Program-made: the position numbers and the translations under genes
In this document: piece after piece, positions 1-7,992 of the stretch
Numbering within the stretch: position 1 is the first letter of the stretch
How the letters are laid out: every line of letters begins with the position of its first letter
The notes under the pieces: model-generated
Seen by the model: the letters and a program-made list of their open reading frames with translations, nothing else
What the model was told of the DNA's origin: nothing
The model's database searches: none
NCBI GenBank assembly: GCA_020725105.1
Contig: DYFQ01000002.1
Location: forward strand, 1 to 47,520
DNA length: 47,520 nt
Direction: 5' to 3'
DNA from: Symbiobacterium thermophilum
GTDB taxonomy: Bacteria > Bacillota > Sulfobacillia > DYFQ01

Positions 1-2
1 CC

Positions 3-731
3 GCCCGGGCCGGCGGACAGCCCGTCTTCGCCGACCTCTACCCTTACCCGGTCCCCTGGTTCCTGACGCGCCGCCCCTTTTCGTGGGCCCACCCCGCCTA
101 CCCCCTGGATAGCCTGGAGCCCGCCCTGCCCGACTTCGAAACGGTGGGAAACACCATCACCGACCTGGCCCGAGCCTGGGGCGTCACGCCCCGGCAGGCC
201 GCCGCCCGGCTCCGGCAGACCCACGGCGACTTTCCCGTGGCCGTTCACTCCATCGACGAGCGGGCCCTCCGGTTCTTTCTGGCCGAGCCTTTCACGGTGG
301 TCAGCGTGGACGCCCCGATCCCCGGCGGACCATGGTGGGGCGGGGTGCTGCACCCGAGGGCTTTCGGCACCTACCCACGCGTGCTGGGGGTTTACGTGAG
401 AGAAGCGGGCCTCCTCAGCTGGGGAACGGCCGTCCGCAAGATGTCCGGCCTGACCGCGGAGATCTTCGGTCTCACCCGGCGGGGCCTGGTCCAGCCCGGC
501 CACTTCGCCGATCTGGTCGTCTTCGACCCCGCCACCGTGCGTGACCGGGCGACCTACGCCGAGCCGGCCCGCCCGCCGTCGGGCATCGAGTACGTGGTGG
601 TCAACGGCCAGCTGGCCGTCGAAGGCGGCCAGCTGGCGCGGCTTCCCGGACCCGGCGGCCAGCCGGGGCCCGGCGTGAGGGCCGGAAGGATCCTGCGCCG
701 GCAGGGCATCCAGGACCTCTCTCCCCCGTAA
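3..731 (+). CDS. N-acyl-D-amino-acid deacylase (D-aminoacylase), C-terminal part
   Basis: The reading frame is open from the left edge, so the 5' part of the gene lies outside the window. About 242 residues are visible. They match the end of amidohydrolase-superfamily D-aminoacylases: an ADLYPYPVPW stretch where the family has ADQYPY, then HPRAFGTYPRVLGVYVRE, the AVRKMSGLTAEIFGL helix, a GHFADLVVFDP strand and a closing IEYVVVNG segment. These enzymes hydrolyse N-acyl-D-amino acids or related cyclic amides in the cytoplasm using a metal-bound water; the metal ligands mostly lie upstream of the window. The stop is followed 6 bases later by the next gene, so the two may be co-transcribed. Family assignment is firm, substrate unknown. 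Confidence 0.88.
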   Translation, partial: ARAGGQPVFADLYPYPVPWFLTRRPFSWAHPAYPLDSLEPALPDFETVGNTITDLARAWGVTPRQAAARLRQTHGDFPVAVHSIDERALRFFLAEPFTVVSVDAPIPGGPWWGGVLHPRAFGTYPRVLGVYVREAGLLSWGTAVRKMSGLTAEIFGLTRRGLVQPGHFADLVVFDPATVRDRATYAEPARPPSGIEYVVVNGQLAVEGGQLARLPGPGGQPGPGVRAGRILRRQGIQDLSPP

Positions 732-737
732 ACCTGG

Positions 738-1943
738 GTGGGGAGGCGGAGCCGCTTGGAGGTCCGTCGGGCGGGCAGGACACCGGGGCTTACCGGGCCG
801 GTGCTGACCTGGGCCCTCTTTCTGGCGGTGGCCGGGGCCGGTCTGGACGCCTGCGCGCGGCCGGCCCGGCTCAGCCTGGTCACCGTGGAATACGCCTGGC
901 CGGAGTTCCGGGGATCGGTCACCGAGCGGGACCCCGACTGGCTTGGCCAGTTCGAGGCCGCCCTGGCCGGGGCGGCGCGGCGGCGGGGCGACCCGGACCC
1001 CTGGTTCGCCTACTGGCGGGTCAGGGTCGAGCGTGACGCCAGGCGGAGCACGCTTCTGGTGTCTCGGGAGTACGAGCTTTACAGCCCGGCGGCCGGGGAG
1101 TTCCTGAGCCACCCGGCGCTGGCCGGCCTGCTGGCCGGGCCCACCCGCCGCCTGGCCGAAGGCTTTTTCGGCGAGGCGCTCCGGTGGCCCCACCCGGTGG
1201 ACCTCCTGTGGCCGAGAGGAAGCCACGCCGTTCTCCAGGACCTGGAGACGCGGCTCACTCTCCGGGTCCGCCGGCGGGGCGGCTACCACCACGTCGACGC
1301 GGAGCCCCTCACCGCTTCCGACACCGCCGTGCTCCGGGAGATCTACGGCGGCGAGCTGAAATGGTGGCGCCGGGCGGTAATCCTCCTGGTAGGCGGGCGG
1401 AGAATCGCCGCCTCCATGAACGGGATGCCCCACGGAGGCGAGGTGATCCTCGACAACGACTTCAAGGGCCACTTCTGCGTGCACTTCGCCGGCAGCCGGC
1501 TCCACGCCACCGGCGAGCCGGACCGCGGCCACCGGCTGGGCGTGGCCAAGGCCTCCGGCCGGCTGCTCGAGCTTCTGGACGGGGCTTCCGCGGAAGAACT
1601 GGCCGAGTGGGTCCTGGTGGGGCTCACCTACCGGGACCGGGTGACGGTCCGCCATGCCACCTCCGGCTTCGACGAGGCCGCCTGGGAGAAGCTCACCCGG
1701 AGCTTCCGCCACCTGGAGGTCGGGACGCCCGAGGCCGGGGGCGCGCCGGGCACCGTCGCCGTGGACGTCACCATCTACGCCGGCGAGCGGAAGGAGGGCA
1801 TCAAGCGCCGGCTCGATCTCTCCGTGGGGCGCCCGGACGGAGCCACAGGCTGGAAGGTTGACTTCGAGTCGCTCCTGCCCCTGCTGGAACCGGCAGGTCC
1901 GGAGGACGTGCCGGCCCTGGGCCCGCCCGATCCCGGCTGCTAG
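738..1943 (+). CDS. conserved hypothetical exported protein with NGMPHG and GHFCVHF motifs
   Basis: A 401-residue protein with an N-terminal hydrophobic segment (about residues 20-40) suggesting export or a membrane anchor. The segment ends in LDAC, which is only a poor lipobox. The middle of the protein holds MNGMPHGG (near 225) and GHFCVHFAGSRLH (near 245). From memory this His/Cys-rich signature occurs in uncharacterised Firmicutes extracellular proteins, sometimes fused to stalk or copper-amine-oxidase-N-like domains; no function is established that I know of. The C-terminal third (TYRDRVTVRHATSGFDEAAW onward) looks like a separate small alpha/beta domain. The GTG start at 738 has a weak ribosome site, and GTG at 801, just before the hydrophobic segment, is an alternative. 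It follows the deacylase by 6 bases. Confidence 0.7.
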   Translation: MGRRSRLEVRRAGRTPGLTGPVLTWALFLAVAGAGLDACARPARLSLVTVEYAWPEFRGSVTERDPDWLGQFEAALAGAARRRGDPDPWFAYWRVRVERDARRSTLLVSREYELYSPAAGEFLSHPALAGLLAGPTRRLAEGFFGEALRWPHPVDLLWPRGSHAVLQDLETRLTLRVRRRGGYHHVDAEPLTASDTAVLREIYGGELKWWRRAVILLVGGRRIAASMNGMPHGGEVILDNDFKGHFCVHFAGSRLHATGEPDRGHRLGVAKASGRLLELLDGASAEELAEWVLVGLTYRDRVTVRHATSGFDEAAWEKLTRSFRHLEVGTPEAGGAPGTVAVDVTIYAGERKEGIKRRLDLSVGRPDGATGWKVDFESLLPLLEPAGPEDVPALGPPDPGC

Positions 1944-1971
1944 GCCAGGCCCCCGCGAGGCCTCAGCTTCC

Positions 1972-2345
1972 GGCCTGGCGGCGACGGTCCTCTTCCTGCT
2001 GTCGGCCTGGGGCAGTGTCCAGCGGCCCGAGTTCAGCGCCGGCGAGCCCCTGGCGCTCGGCCGGGCTCTCGGCTATACCTGGGCAACCGGGCGTTTCTTA
2101 CCTTTCTGACGGCCAGCGTGGCGGTGAACTTCACCTTCGTGGCCCTGGCGTCCGCCTTCCCCTTCTACCCCCGGTACGTTCTCCTCGCCACCGAGGCCCA
2201 GACCTCGCTCTTGCCGGCCGCCGTGTTCCTGGCCGCCTTCGCCATGCTTCCCGTCTGGAGCTGGCTCTGCCGCCGGCGGGGGGCCCGGGGCGCCGCGCCA
2301 GACCGGTTTACCTGCCCTGGCAGGAGCCCCCGCCCCCGGGCGTAG
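1972..2345 (+). pseudogene. MFS_2/GPH-type sugar-cation symporter remnant, frameshifted
   Basis: Two overlapping frames together read as the middle of a glycoside-pentoside-hexuronide type MFS transporter. The first frame (about 1972-2109) gives SAWGSVQRPEFSAGEPLALG, like the RERPEF loop of this family, and ends in a stop. The next frame picks up around 2080 with YLGNRAFLTFLTASVAVNF and ends SLLPAAVFLAAFAMLPVW, like the NRAFL membrane segments of the same family. No N-terminal half or C-terminal end is present, and the copy stops at 2345. This is a truncated and frameshifted relic; a sequencing error could explain the frameshift but not the missing ends. Between 2346 and the next gene I see only a doubtful dehydrogenase-like fragment. 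Confidence 0.6.
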
Positions 2346-2576
2346 AAGCGGCTGCGGGGGGCGGTCAGCCGGTACGGTCCTGGCCGTGCCAAGGCGGCAA
2401 GGGGCTGGAGGGGAAAGGATGGTCTTCCGGGGGAAGGAGCGGGCTGCGGTCGCCCTGGACGGCACGGGCCGCCTGGCGGAAGCCAGGCGCCTGGCCGCCG
2501 GCGTGGGAAACGTCGCCTGGGTTCAGGGTAGCTCCCGTGACGTGTCGGGCCATCCTGGCCTGGAAAGAACAGTGGC

Positions 2577-2582
2577 AGGAGG
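2577..2582 (+). promoter_or_regulatory. ribosome binding site fixing the start of the ThDP enzyme
   Basis: AGGAGG lies 7 bases before the ATG at 2590. It decides this start over an in-frame ATG at 2419, which also has a GGAGG-type site (GGAGGGGAAAGG) but would add 57 residues with no counterpart in the enzyme family. Confidence 0.75.
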
Positions 2583-2589
2583 AATACCG

Positions 2590-4281
2590 ATGACCGCCGA
2601 CCCCCGTCCCTCCGAAACACTCACCGTCGCCGGCACCCTGGCCCGCCTGCTGAAGGCGGCCGGCATCACCCACGCCTTCGGCCTGCCGGGCGGCGAGATC
2701 ACGCCGGTCCTGGAAGCCTTGCGGGCGGAGGGTATCCGCTTCGTCCTGACCCACCACGAGACGGCTGCCGCCTTCATGGCCGCCACCTGGGGCGACCTGA
2801 CCGGCCGGCCGGGAGTCTGCCTGGCCACCCTGGGGCCCGGTGCCACCAACCTGCTCACGGGCGTGGCCCACGCCTACCTTGACCGGTCACCGATGCTGGC
2901 CGTGGTGGCCCAGCTGCCGCCGGGGTTGAACTGGGTCCACACTCACCAGCGGCTGGACCTGCAGGCGCTATACCGCCCGGTGACCAAGGAGACGCTCCGG
3001 CTGGAACCGGAGACGGCCGGCCGGGTGGTGGCCAGGGCGCTGGAAGTGGCCGTGGCTGAGCGGCCAGGCCCCGTGCTGCTGGAGGTGCCTCGGGGCTACG
3101 GCCCGCGGCCGGCGGAGACCGACCCGGCCCCGGCGCCCAAAGGCCGGCTCGAAGACCGCGAGGTGACAGCCGCCGCCTTTGAACCGGAGCGCCTGGCGCC
3201 CGTCGCCCGGCGGCTGCTGGAGGCCCGCCGGCCGGTGCTGGTAGCCGGCACCGGGGCGTTACGGGGCGGCGCGCGCCCGGGACTCGTCAGGTTCGCCGAA
3301 CGGTGGGGCCTGCCCGCCATGGTCCTGCCCAAGGCCAAGGGCGTCTTTCCCGAGGACCACCCATACTTCGCCGGCGTCCTGGAGATGGTGGGCAAGGATC
3401 TCCTCTTTGACTGGCTGGCCGAGGCCGACCTGGTCCTGGCCGCCGGGGTCGACGGGGTGGAGTTCGACCGTTACTGGGACTTCCCCGCCGAGGTGATCGC
3501 CCTGGAACTGGCGCCGCACCACGAACCGTTTGTGCCGGCGGCCTGGACGCTGGTGGGGCCCATGCCCGCAGTCCTGGAGGCCCTGGATCGGGCGGCGGGG
3601 ACCCGGCCCGAGCGGCGCTGGACGGCCGAGGCGGTGGCCGCCCGCCGCCGGGCCGTGCTCGAACACGCCCGCCAGCCCAGGCCGGCGGACTGGGCCCGGG
3701 AGGCCGAGGGCACCGGCCCGGTCCCCGGCCGGGGCCTGGAGCCCCACGTGCTCATCGGGAAGCTCCGCCGGGCCCTGGGGCCCACCACCATCGTCACCGT
3801 GGACACGGGCTTCCACAAGATGGCCATGGGCCAGTTCTGGCGGGCCGACGGGCCCCGGCAGTATTTCGTCTCGAACGGGCTCTCCAGCATGGGCTACGCT
3901 CTCCCGGCGGCCATGGCGGCCAAGCTGGTGCACCCCGACCGGCCCGTGCTGGCGGCCGTGGGCGACGGGGCGCTCTTGATGGGCCTGGGCGAACTGGAGA
4001 CCGCCGCCCGCCTGGGCCTGGCCGTGCTGGCCGTGGTCTTCGTGGACGGAAGCCTGTCGTTGATCCGCTGGGGACAGGAACGGCGGGGCTACCCCCCGTA
4101 CGGCGTTGACTTTGGCCGGCCCGACTACGTGGCGGTGGCAGGGGGAATGGGCTGGGCGGCCGCGGCGGCGGCCACCCCGCAAGAACTTGACGCCGCCCTG
4201 GAGAAGGCGCTGGCCGCCACCGAGGCGGGACGGCCCGCCCTCATCGCCGCCGCCGTGCGGTACGAGGGCTACCGGATGTAA
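2590..4281 (+). CDS. thiamine-diphosphate-dependent enzyme, acetolactate synthase/benzoylformate decarboxylase type
   Basis: A 563-residue protein with the three-domain layout of ThDP decarboxylases and carboligases. The N-terminal pyrimidine-binding domain carries the catalytic glutamate in THHETAAAFMA (Glu57). A central domain covers about residues 190-330. The C-terminal diphosphate-binding domain starts its motif at GDG (458-460). That motif normally ends in NN; here the equivalent is VD in VFVDGSLSLIRW, so the usual Asn metal ligand is replaced by Asp. The SLSLI-type segment is typical of acetolactate-synthase-like proteins of unknown substrate. It is probably cytoplasmic, acting on a 2-oxo acid. 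It stands alone and ends 3 bases before the convergent modA-like gene. I cannot name the substrate. Confidence 0.88.
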   Translation: MTADPRPSETLTVAGTLARLLKAAGITHAFGLPGGEITPVLEALRAEGIRFVLTHHETAAAFMAATWGDLTGRPGVCLATLGPGATNLLTGVAHAYLDRSPMLAVVAQLPPGLNWVHTHQRLDLQALYRPVTKETLRLEPETAGRVVARALEVAVAERPGPVLLEVPRGYGPRPAETDPAPAPKGRLEDREVTAAAFEPERLAPVARRLLEARRPVLVAGTGALRGGARPGLVRFAERWGLPAMVLPKAKGVFPEDHPYFAGVLEMVGKDLLFDWLAEADLVLAAGVDGVEFDRYWDFPAEVIALELAPHHEPFVPAAWTLVGPMPAVLEALDRAAGTRPERRWTAEAVAARRRAVLEHARQPRPADWAREAEGTGPVPGRGLEPHVLIGKLRRALGPTTIVTVDTGFHKMAMGQFWRADGPRQYFVSNGLSSMGYALPAAMAAKLVHPDRPVLAAVGDGALLMGLGELETAARLGLAVLAVVFVDGSLSLIRWGQERRGYPPYGVDFGRPDYVAVAGGMGWAAAAAATPQELDAALEKALAATEAGRPALIAAAVRYEGYRM

Positions 4282-4284
4282 GCC

Positions 4285-5073
4285 TCACTCGCCCTCCGGC
4301 GGAAGAAAACCGTACCGGGCCAGCACGGCCCGCCCCTCGGGCCCGGTGACGAAGGCGGCGAACTCCCGGGCCGCCGCCTCGTAGGGGCTTCCCGTGACCA
4401 CGGCCAGGGCCTGCCTCAACGGTTCGTAGAGTGCCCGGTCGATCGGGACGCAGGTCACTTCCGGCACGCCCGCCACCGCCAGGGCCACGATGCCTGCCTC
4501 GGCGTTGCCGCTCTGCACGAACTGGAGCGCCTGGCGCACGTTCTCACCCAGGACCAGCCTGGGCTGGATGGCCTCCCACAGGCCCGCGTTCATGAGCGCC
4601 TGCTTCGCGGCCAGCCCGTAGGGGGCGTGGTCGGGACTGGCGATGGCCACTTTCTTTATGCGGGGGTCCAGCAGGCCGGCCAGGTCGCGGACCTCCACCC
4701 CGGCCGCCTTGCTGCTGGCCAGGACGATCAGCCCCACGGCGTAGGGTTGAACCGTGTCCGGGATGAGCAGGCCCTTTTGCACCAGGTCCTCGACGAAGGA
4801 CACGTTGGCTGCGGCGAACAGGTCCACGGGCGCCCCGTGCTCGATCTGCCTGGCCAGGTTGCCAGTGGAGCCGAAGATGAAGACCACCCGCCGGCCGGTC
4901 CGGGCCTCGAACTCGCGGCCAAGTTCCGTGAAGGCCAACTGCAGGTCGGCGGCGGCGGCCACCGTGAAGGGCCGGCCCGGCTCTGACTGGTCCCGCCCGG
5001 CGGGGGGCCAGGTCGCGGCGCAGCCGGATACCCAGATGAAGGCGGCGGCCAGGACGGCCAGAAGAACCCGCAT
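4285..5073 (-). CDS. modA: molybdate/tungstate-type ABC transporter substrate-binding lipoprotein
   Basis: A 262-residue protein with a lipoprotein signal (hydrophobic stretch ending VSGC, Cys18). It has the ModA fold signatures: FTVAAAADLQLAFTELGREF at the mature N-terminus, FIFGSTGNLARQIEHGAPVD, and later SGNAEAGIVALAVAG. These extracellular lipoproteins bind oxyanions such as molybdate or tungstate and pass them to a ModBC permease. No modB or modC lies in the window, so this is either an orphan or works with a distant permease. The ATG at 5073 was chosen because it begins the signal peptide; the frame is open much further upstream but has no homologous content. It converges on the ThDP enzyme gene with only 3 bases between stops. 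Confidence 0.85.
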   Translation of the reverse strand: MRVLLAVLAAAFIWVSGCAATWPPAGRDQSEPGRPFTVAAAADLQLAFTELGREFEARTGRRVVFIFGSTGNLARQIEHGAPVDLFAAANVSFVEDLVQKGLLIPDTVQPYAVGLIVLASSKAAGVEVRDLAGLLDPRIKKVAIASPDHAPYGLAAKQALMNAGLWEAIQPRLVLGENVRQALQFVQSGNAEAGIVALAVAGVPEVTCVPIDRALYEPLRQALAVVTGSPYEAAAREFAAFVTGPEGRAVLARYGFLPPEGE

Positions 5074-5279
5074 CAGCCGCACCGGACCTCGTAGGACCAC
5101 GCCTGTCCCTGCCGGAGCCAGGCCCCGGCGATCCACCGATCCACACTGATCACCCCGGCGAAAGGGCACCCAACCTTGCTCGGGAAGTTCTCCGAGCAGC
5201 GCATCGCCCCTGCTAGTCGGTGCCGGTGACCGCGAAACCGCGCGTGACGGCGGGAACCCGTGCCCAAGGGGGCGGCGGG
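5074..5279 (-). other. GC-rich leader upstream of the modA-like gene, with inverted repeats
   Basis: This 206-base non-coding stretch precedes the binding-protein gene on the minus strand. In that direction it contains several inverted repeats, including GCTCGG-N8-CCGAGC and GCCGG-N9-CCGGC. It could be structured leader RNA. A molybdenum or tungsten cofactor riboswitch would be an attractive explanation before a modA gene, but I could not match its conserved core by eye, so this is only a candidate. A frame stays open through it by chance and shows no recognisable protein. Confidence 0.25.
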
Positions 5280-7943
5280 TCACAGGCGGCGGCGCCGGCG
5301 AGCCGCGGCGTGCATGGCCGCCAGCAGCCGGCCGATGGCCCGGCGCCGCCTGACCTCGTTCCTCCTGTACCGCCGGTAGAGAGACGGGCCGCCGGCTCCC
5401 GTCCTGGCTAGCTGGGCGTACAGCAGCGAGGCAAAGGTGCCGACCTCCGTCCGGAGGCGTTCGGTCTCCGTCTCTCTGTCGAATGAGAGAGAAAGGTATC
5501 GCACGCCGTAGAGGTCGGCGACCTCCTTGACGGCATCCTTGGCCATTCCCTCCGGCATGCACTTGAACGGGTAGAGGTGGACGATGCCGTCGCATCCCTT
5601 CTCCACCCAGTGGCGGGCGTGGGCCACACTGAGCAGGCCCTCGCCGCCGACCTCCCGGTTGATGAAAGGGTGCGCCCTCGGGTCGCGGGTCCGCTGCTCG
5701 AGTAACCTCACGTTGTACCGGCGCAGCCACGACAGGGCGGGCCGCAACCACGGCTTGTTCCACCACATCCGGCGCCTCATCTCGCGGAGCGTGGCGCGGA
5801 TGAAGCCGCCGAGCGTCGTCCCCCCCACCACCTCGATGCCCTCGCGGGCCAGCAGGTTCTCGACGGTGCCCCGGTTGGCGAAGCTGGTCAGCACCACGTA
5901 GATCTCGCCCACCACCACGACGCGCGGCCTGATCTCGTGGTCCCGGGGAACGGACTCCAGGATGGAGAGCGCCCGCCGCCTGGCCGCGGCGATTTCCCTC
6001 ACGGTATGGGCGCGGCGCAGGAGTTCCAGGCCCTCGTGGTAGGCGGCGGTGACACTTCCGGGTGCCGCTTCGTGGGCGCGCAGCACGAGGGCCCGGGCGC
6101 GCAGGCTCTCGACCGCGTCCAGCTTGGCCCAGAGGGGGCGAGTGATCGCCCGGAGGGCCACGACCAAGCGTAGCCTGAGCCAGGCGCGCCGCCACCGGGG
6201 CAGCCGGCTCGTCCCCCGTTCCCGCGCCGTGATGAAGTCCACAATGGGTTGCAGCCGCGTCTTCCCCGACCGGCAGACGTCGCGGAGGGTATCGACGAAA
6301 CCGTCCAGACCCACGGTGACCATTTCGAGGGTGTGTCCCCCGGCGGCCAGGCGCCCGCGGAACTCCTCGGCCAGGTGCCTGTTCTGCACGATGGCGTACC
6401 AGCCGAAGGTGCAGGGCCCCTCGCCGCGCGCCATGAGGACGATGATGCGCCGCGGTTCCCGCCCCCGCCCGGCCGCTCTCTCTTCCAGGGTCTCCAGCGC
6501 CCGCCTGACGGTGTCCTTCAGCGACCCCGTGCTGCAGGCGTAGGGCGAGCACGACCCGGTGTAGCGGTCGTTGCCCAGGAGCATGGCCTCCTCCGCCAGG
6601 GGGGCCGGCGGAAACAGGCAATCCTCCAGCCCAAGCTGGTGGCCGGCTTCCTCGACCAGCAGGTTCAGGACCTCGCCCATGTACGGCCAGACGATGAGCG
6701 GCCTCCGGGAAACCGGGTCCGCCCGGGGTGGCTCAACGGCAGGCTCAGCTTCGTCCAGGAACTGCCCGGGACGGCCGGACACCCGCCGGGTCTCGCTCTC
6801 CGCGGTGCCCTGTGCCGGACCCGGTCCCTCGGGCACCGGCGCCGCGGCCAGGCGGCGGTCCCGCCGCTGCTCCAGGAAGGCCAGCACCGTCTCGAACCGC
6901 GTGTGAAACCCGGCGCTGCCGGCCGACTCGTCGAACTGGAAGACCCAGCAGGGCGCCCCCCGGGACCGGACGTACTGGGCCAGGTATTCCACCTGGAAGG
7001 CGTCCGGGTGGCAACCGAAGCTGCCCAGGCAGATGAAACCGTCCACCCGGGGCAGCGCCCACCTGATGAACGCCTCGGCCTCCTTGTGGGAGTCGTAGAA
7101 CCCGTCTACCGCCTCGTAGTCCCGTCTGAGAAGCTCGAACGGCACGTCGTCAGCCGTGATCACGCACGCGCCGTGCCTTTCGAACCAGCGCTCCACGTCG
7201 CAACTGAGGGCGGGGTCGTGGATGAGGTAGCGCCGGCCAACCAGCGCCAGGCGGGGCCGGCTGGCGTCGGCCAGCAGGCTTTCCAGGCGCTCGCCCCGCC
7301 TGCCTACCACCTCCTGGTAGGCCGTTTCAAAGGCCTGTTCCAGGCGCGCCGCGGGCGTGGCCAGGGGTTTCAGGAGCTTGCCGGGCACGAAGAGGGCCGC
7401 GCGGCGGACGCCTTGCCAGCCCATGACGTCGGCGTACACGCTGTAGCACAGGTTTCTCATGTCCGGCCGGTCCAGGGAACGGATGTCGGGCATGATGAAG
7501 GTTGGCAGGTGGGCGCCCCGCTTCAGGCGCGCGCCGACCGTATCGTCGCCGGCCAGGGAAGCCAGGCGGGCGGCGGCGCCGTCTTCGTCGTGGCGCAAGA
7601 GGTAGCCGATGGTGTCGCCCAGGGAGCGAATGGCCACCCCACCCACGTCGCGGTACTTGGAGCAGGTCGAGGTCAGCCCGTCCTGGCTCAGCACGTTCGG
7701 CGCCAGGATCGCGTCCAGGTCCCGGTGTGTCCGTAGCAGGTGGTGCACGTGACCCACGTAGACCCGCAAGGGGAAGCAGAAGTCGGCACTGGCGTAAGTG
7801 GTGCCGGCCTCGATGACGGACGGGGTGGTCGCCCGGCTACGCACCAGCCTGATCCCTGAAAGCTCCAGGAAGCGGGCCAGCACCGCCACGGAGGCGTAGT
7901 AACCCGTGAACGCCGTCACCATACCGACCTTCCGGTCGGGCAT
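5280..7943 (-). CDS. DUF2229 / 2-hydroxyacyl-CoA dehydratase (HgdB-like) protein
   Basis: An 887-residue protein. It opens with a DUF2229 region (KVGMVTAFTGYYASVAVLAR, then EAGTTYASADFCFPLRVYVG) found with activators of 2-hydroxyacyl-CoA dehydratases. A middle part has Cys residues in a SFGCHP context. The C-terminal third resembles the HgdB/BcrB-type dehydratase subunit, with GEIYVVLTSF and HLYPFKCMPEGMAKD. Members probably hold an iron-sulfur cluster and receive electrons from the ATP-driven activase encoded just upstream; the substrate is unknown. ATG at 7943 follows a GGAGGG site; an earlier in-frame start at 8045 would overlap the activase gene. In many Firmicutes these domains form one giant polypeptide with the activase; here they are two genes 49 bases apart. 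Confidence 0.82.
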   Translation of the reverse strand: MPDRKVGMVTAFTGYYASVAVLARFLELSGIRLVRSRATTPSVIEAGTTYASADFCFPLRVYVGHVHHLLRTHRDLDAILAPNVLSQDGLTSTCSKYRDVGGVAIRSLGDTIGYLLRHDEDGAAARLASLAGDDTVGARLKRGAHLPTFIMPDIRSLDRPDMRNLCYSVYADVMGWQGVRRAALFVPGKLLKPLATPAARLEQAFETAYQEVVGRRGERLESLLADASRPRLALVGRRYLIHDPALSCDVERWFERHGACVITADDVPFELLRRDYEAVDGFYDSHKEAEAFIRWALPRVDGFICLGSFGCHPDAFQVEYLAQYVRSRGAPCWVFQFDESAGSAGFHTRFETVLAFLEQRRDRRLAAAPVPEGPGPAQGTAESETRRVSGRPGQFLDEAEPAVEPPRADPVSRRPLIVWPYMGEVLNLLVEEAGHQLGLEDCLFPPAPLAEEAMLLGNDRYTGSCSPYACSTGSLKDTVRRALETLEERAAGRGREPRRIIVLMARGEGPCTFGWYAIVQNRHLAEEFRGRLAAGGHTLEMVTVGLDGFVDTLRDVCRSGKTRLQPIVDFITARERGTSRLPRWRRAWLRLRLVVALRAITRPLWAKLDAVESLRARALVLRAHEAAPGSVTAAYHEGLELLRRAHTVREIAAARRRALSILESVPRDHEIRPRVVVVGEIYVVLTSFANRGTVENLLAREGIEVVGGTTLGGFIRATLREMRRRMWWNKPWLRPALSWLRRYNVRLLEQRTRDPRAHPFINREVGGEGLLSVAHARHWVEKGCDGIVHLYPFKCMPEGMAKDAVKEVADLYGVRYLSLSFDRETETERLRTEVGTFASLLYAQLARTGAGGPSLYRRYRRNEVRRRRAIGRLLAAMHAAARRRRRL

Positions 7944-7992
7944 GGTTTCGTCGCCCTCCCTGCCTGGCTCGGAGCCCGTCGCACCCGCGCCC

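Noticed and set aside
4285-6621. One very long minus-strand frame covering modA and the next gene
   Set aside because: Only the last 262 codons are protein-like (ModA). The rest is a shadow of the DUF2229 gene kept open by high GC.
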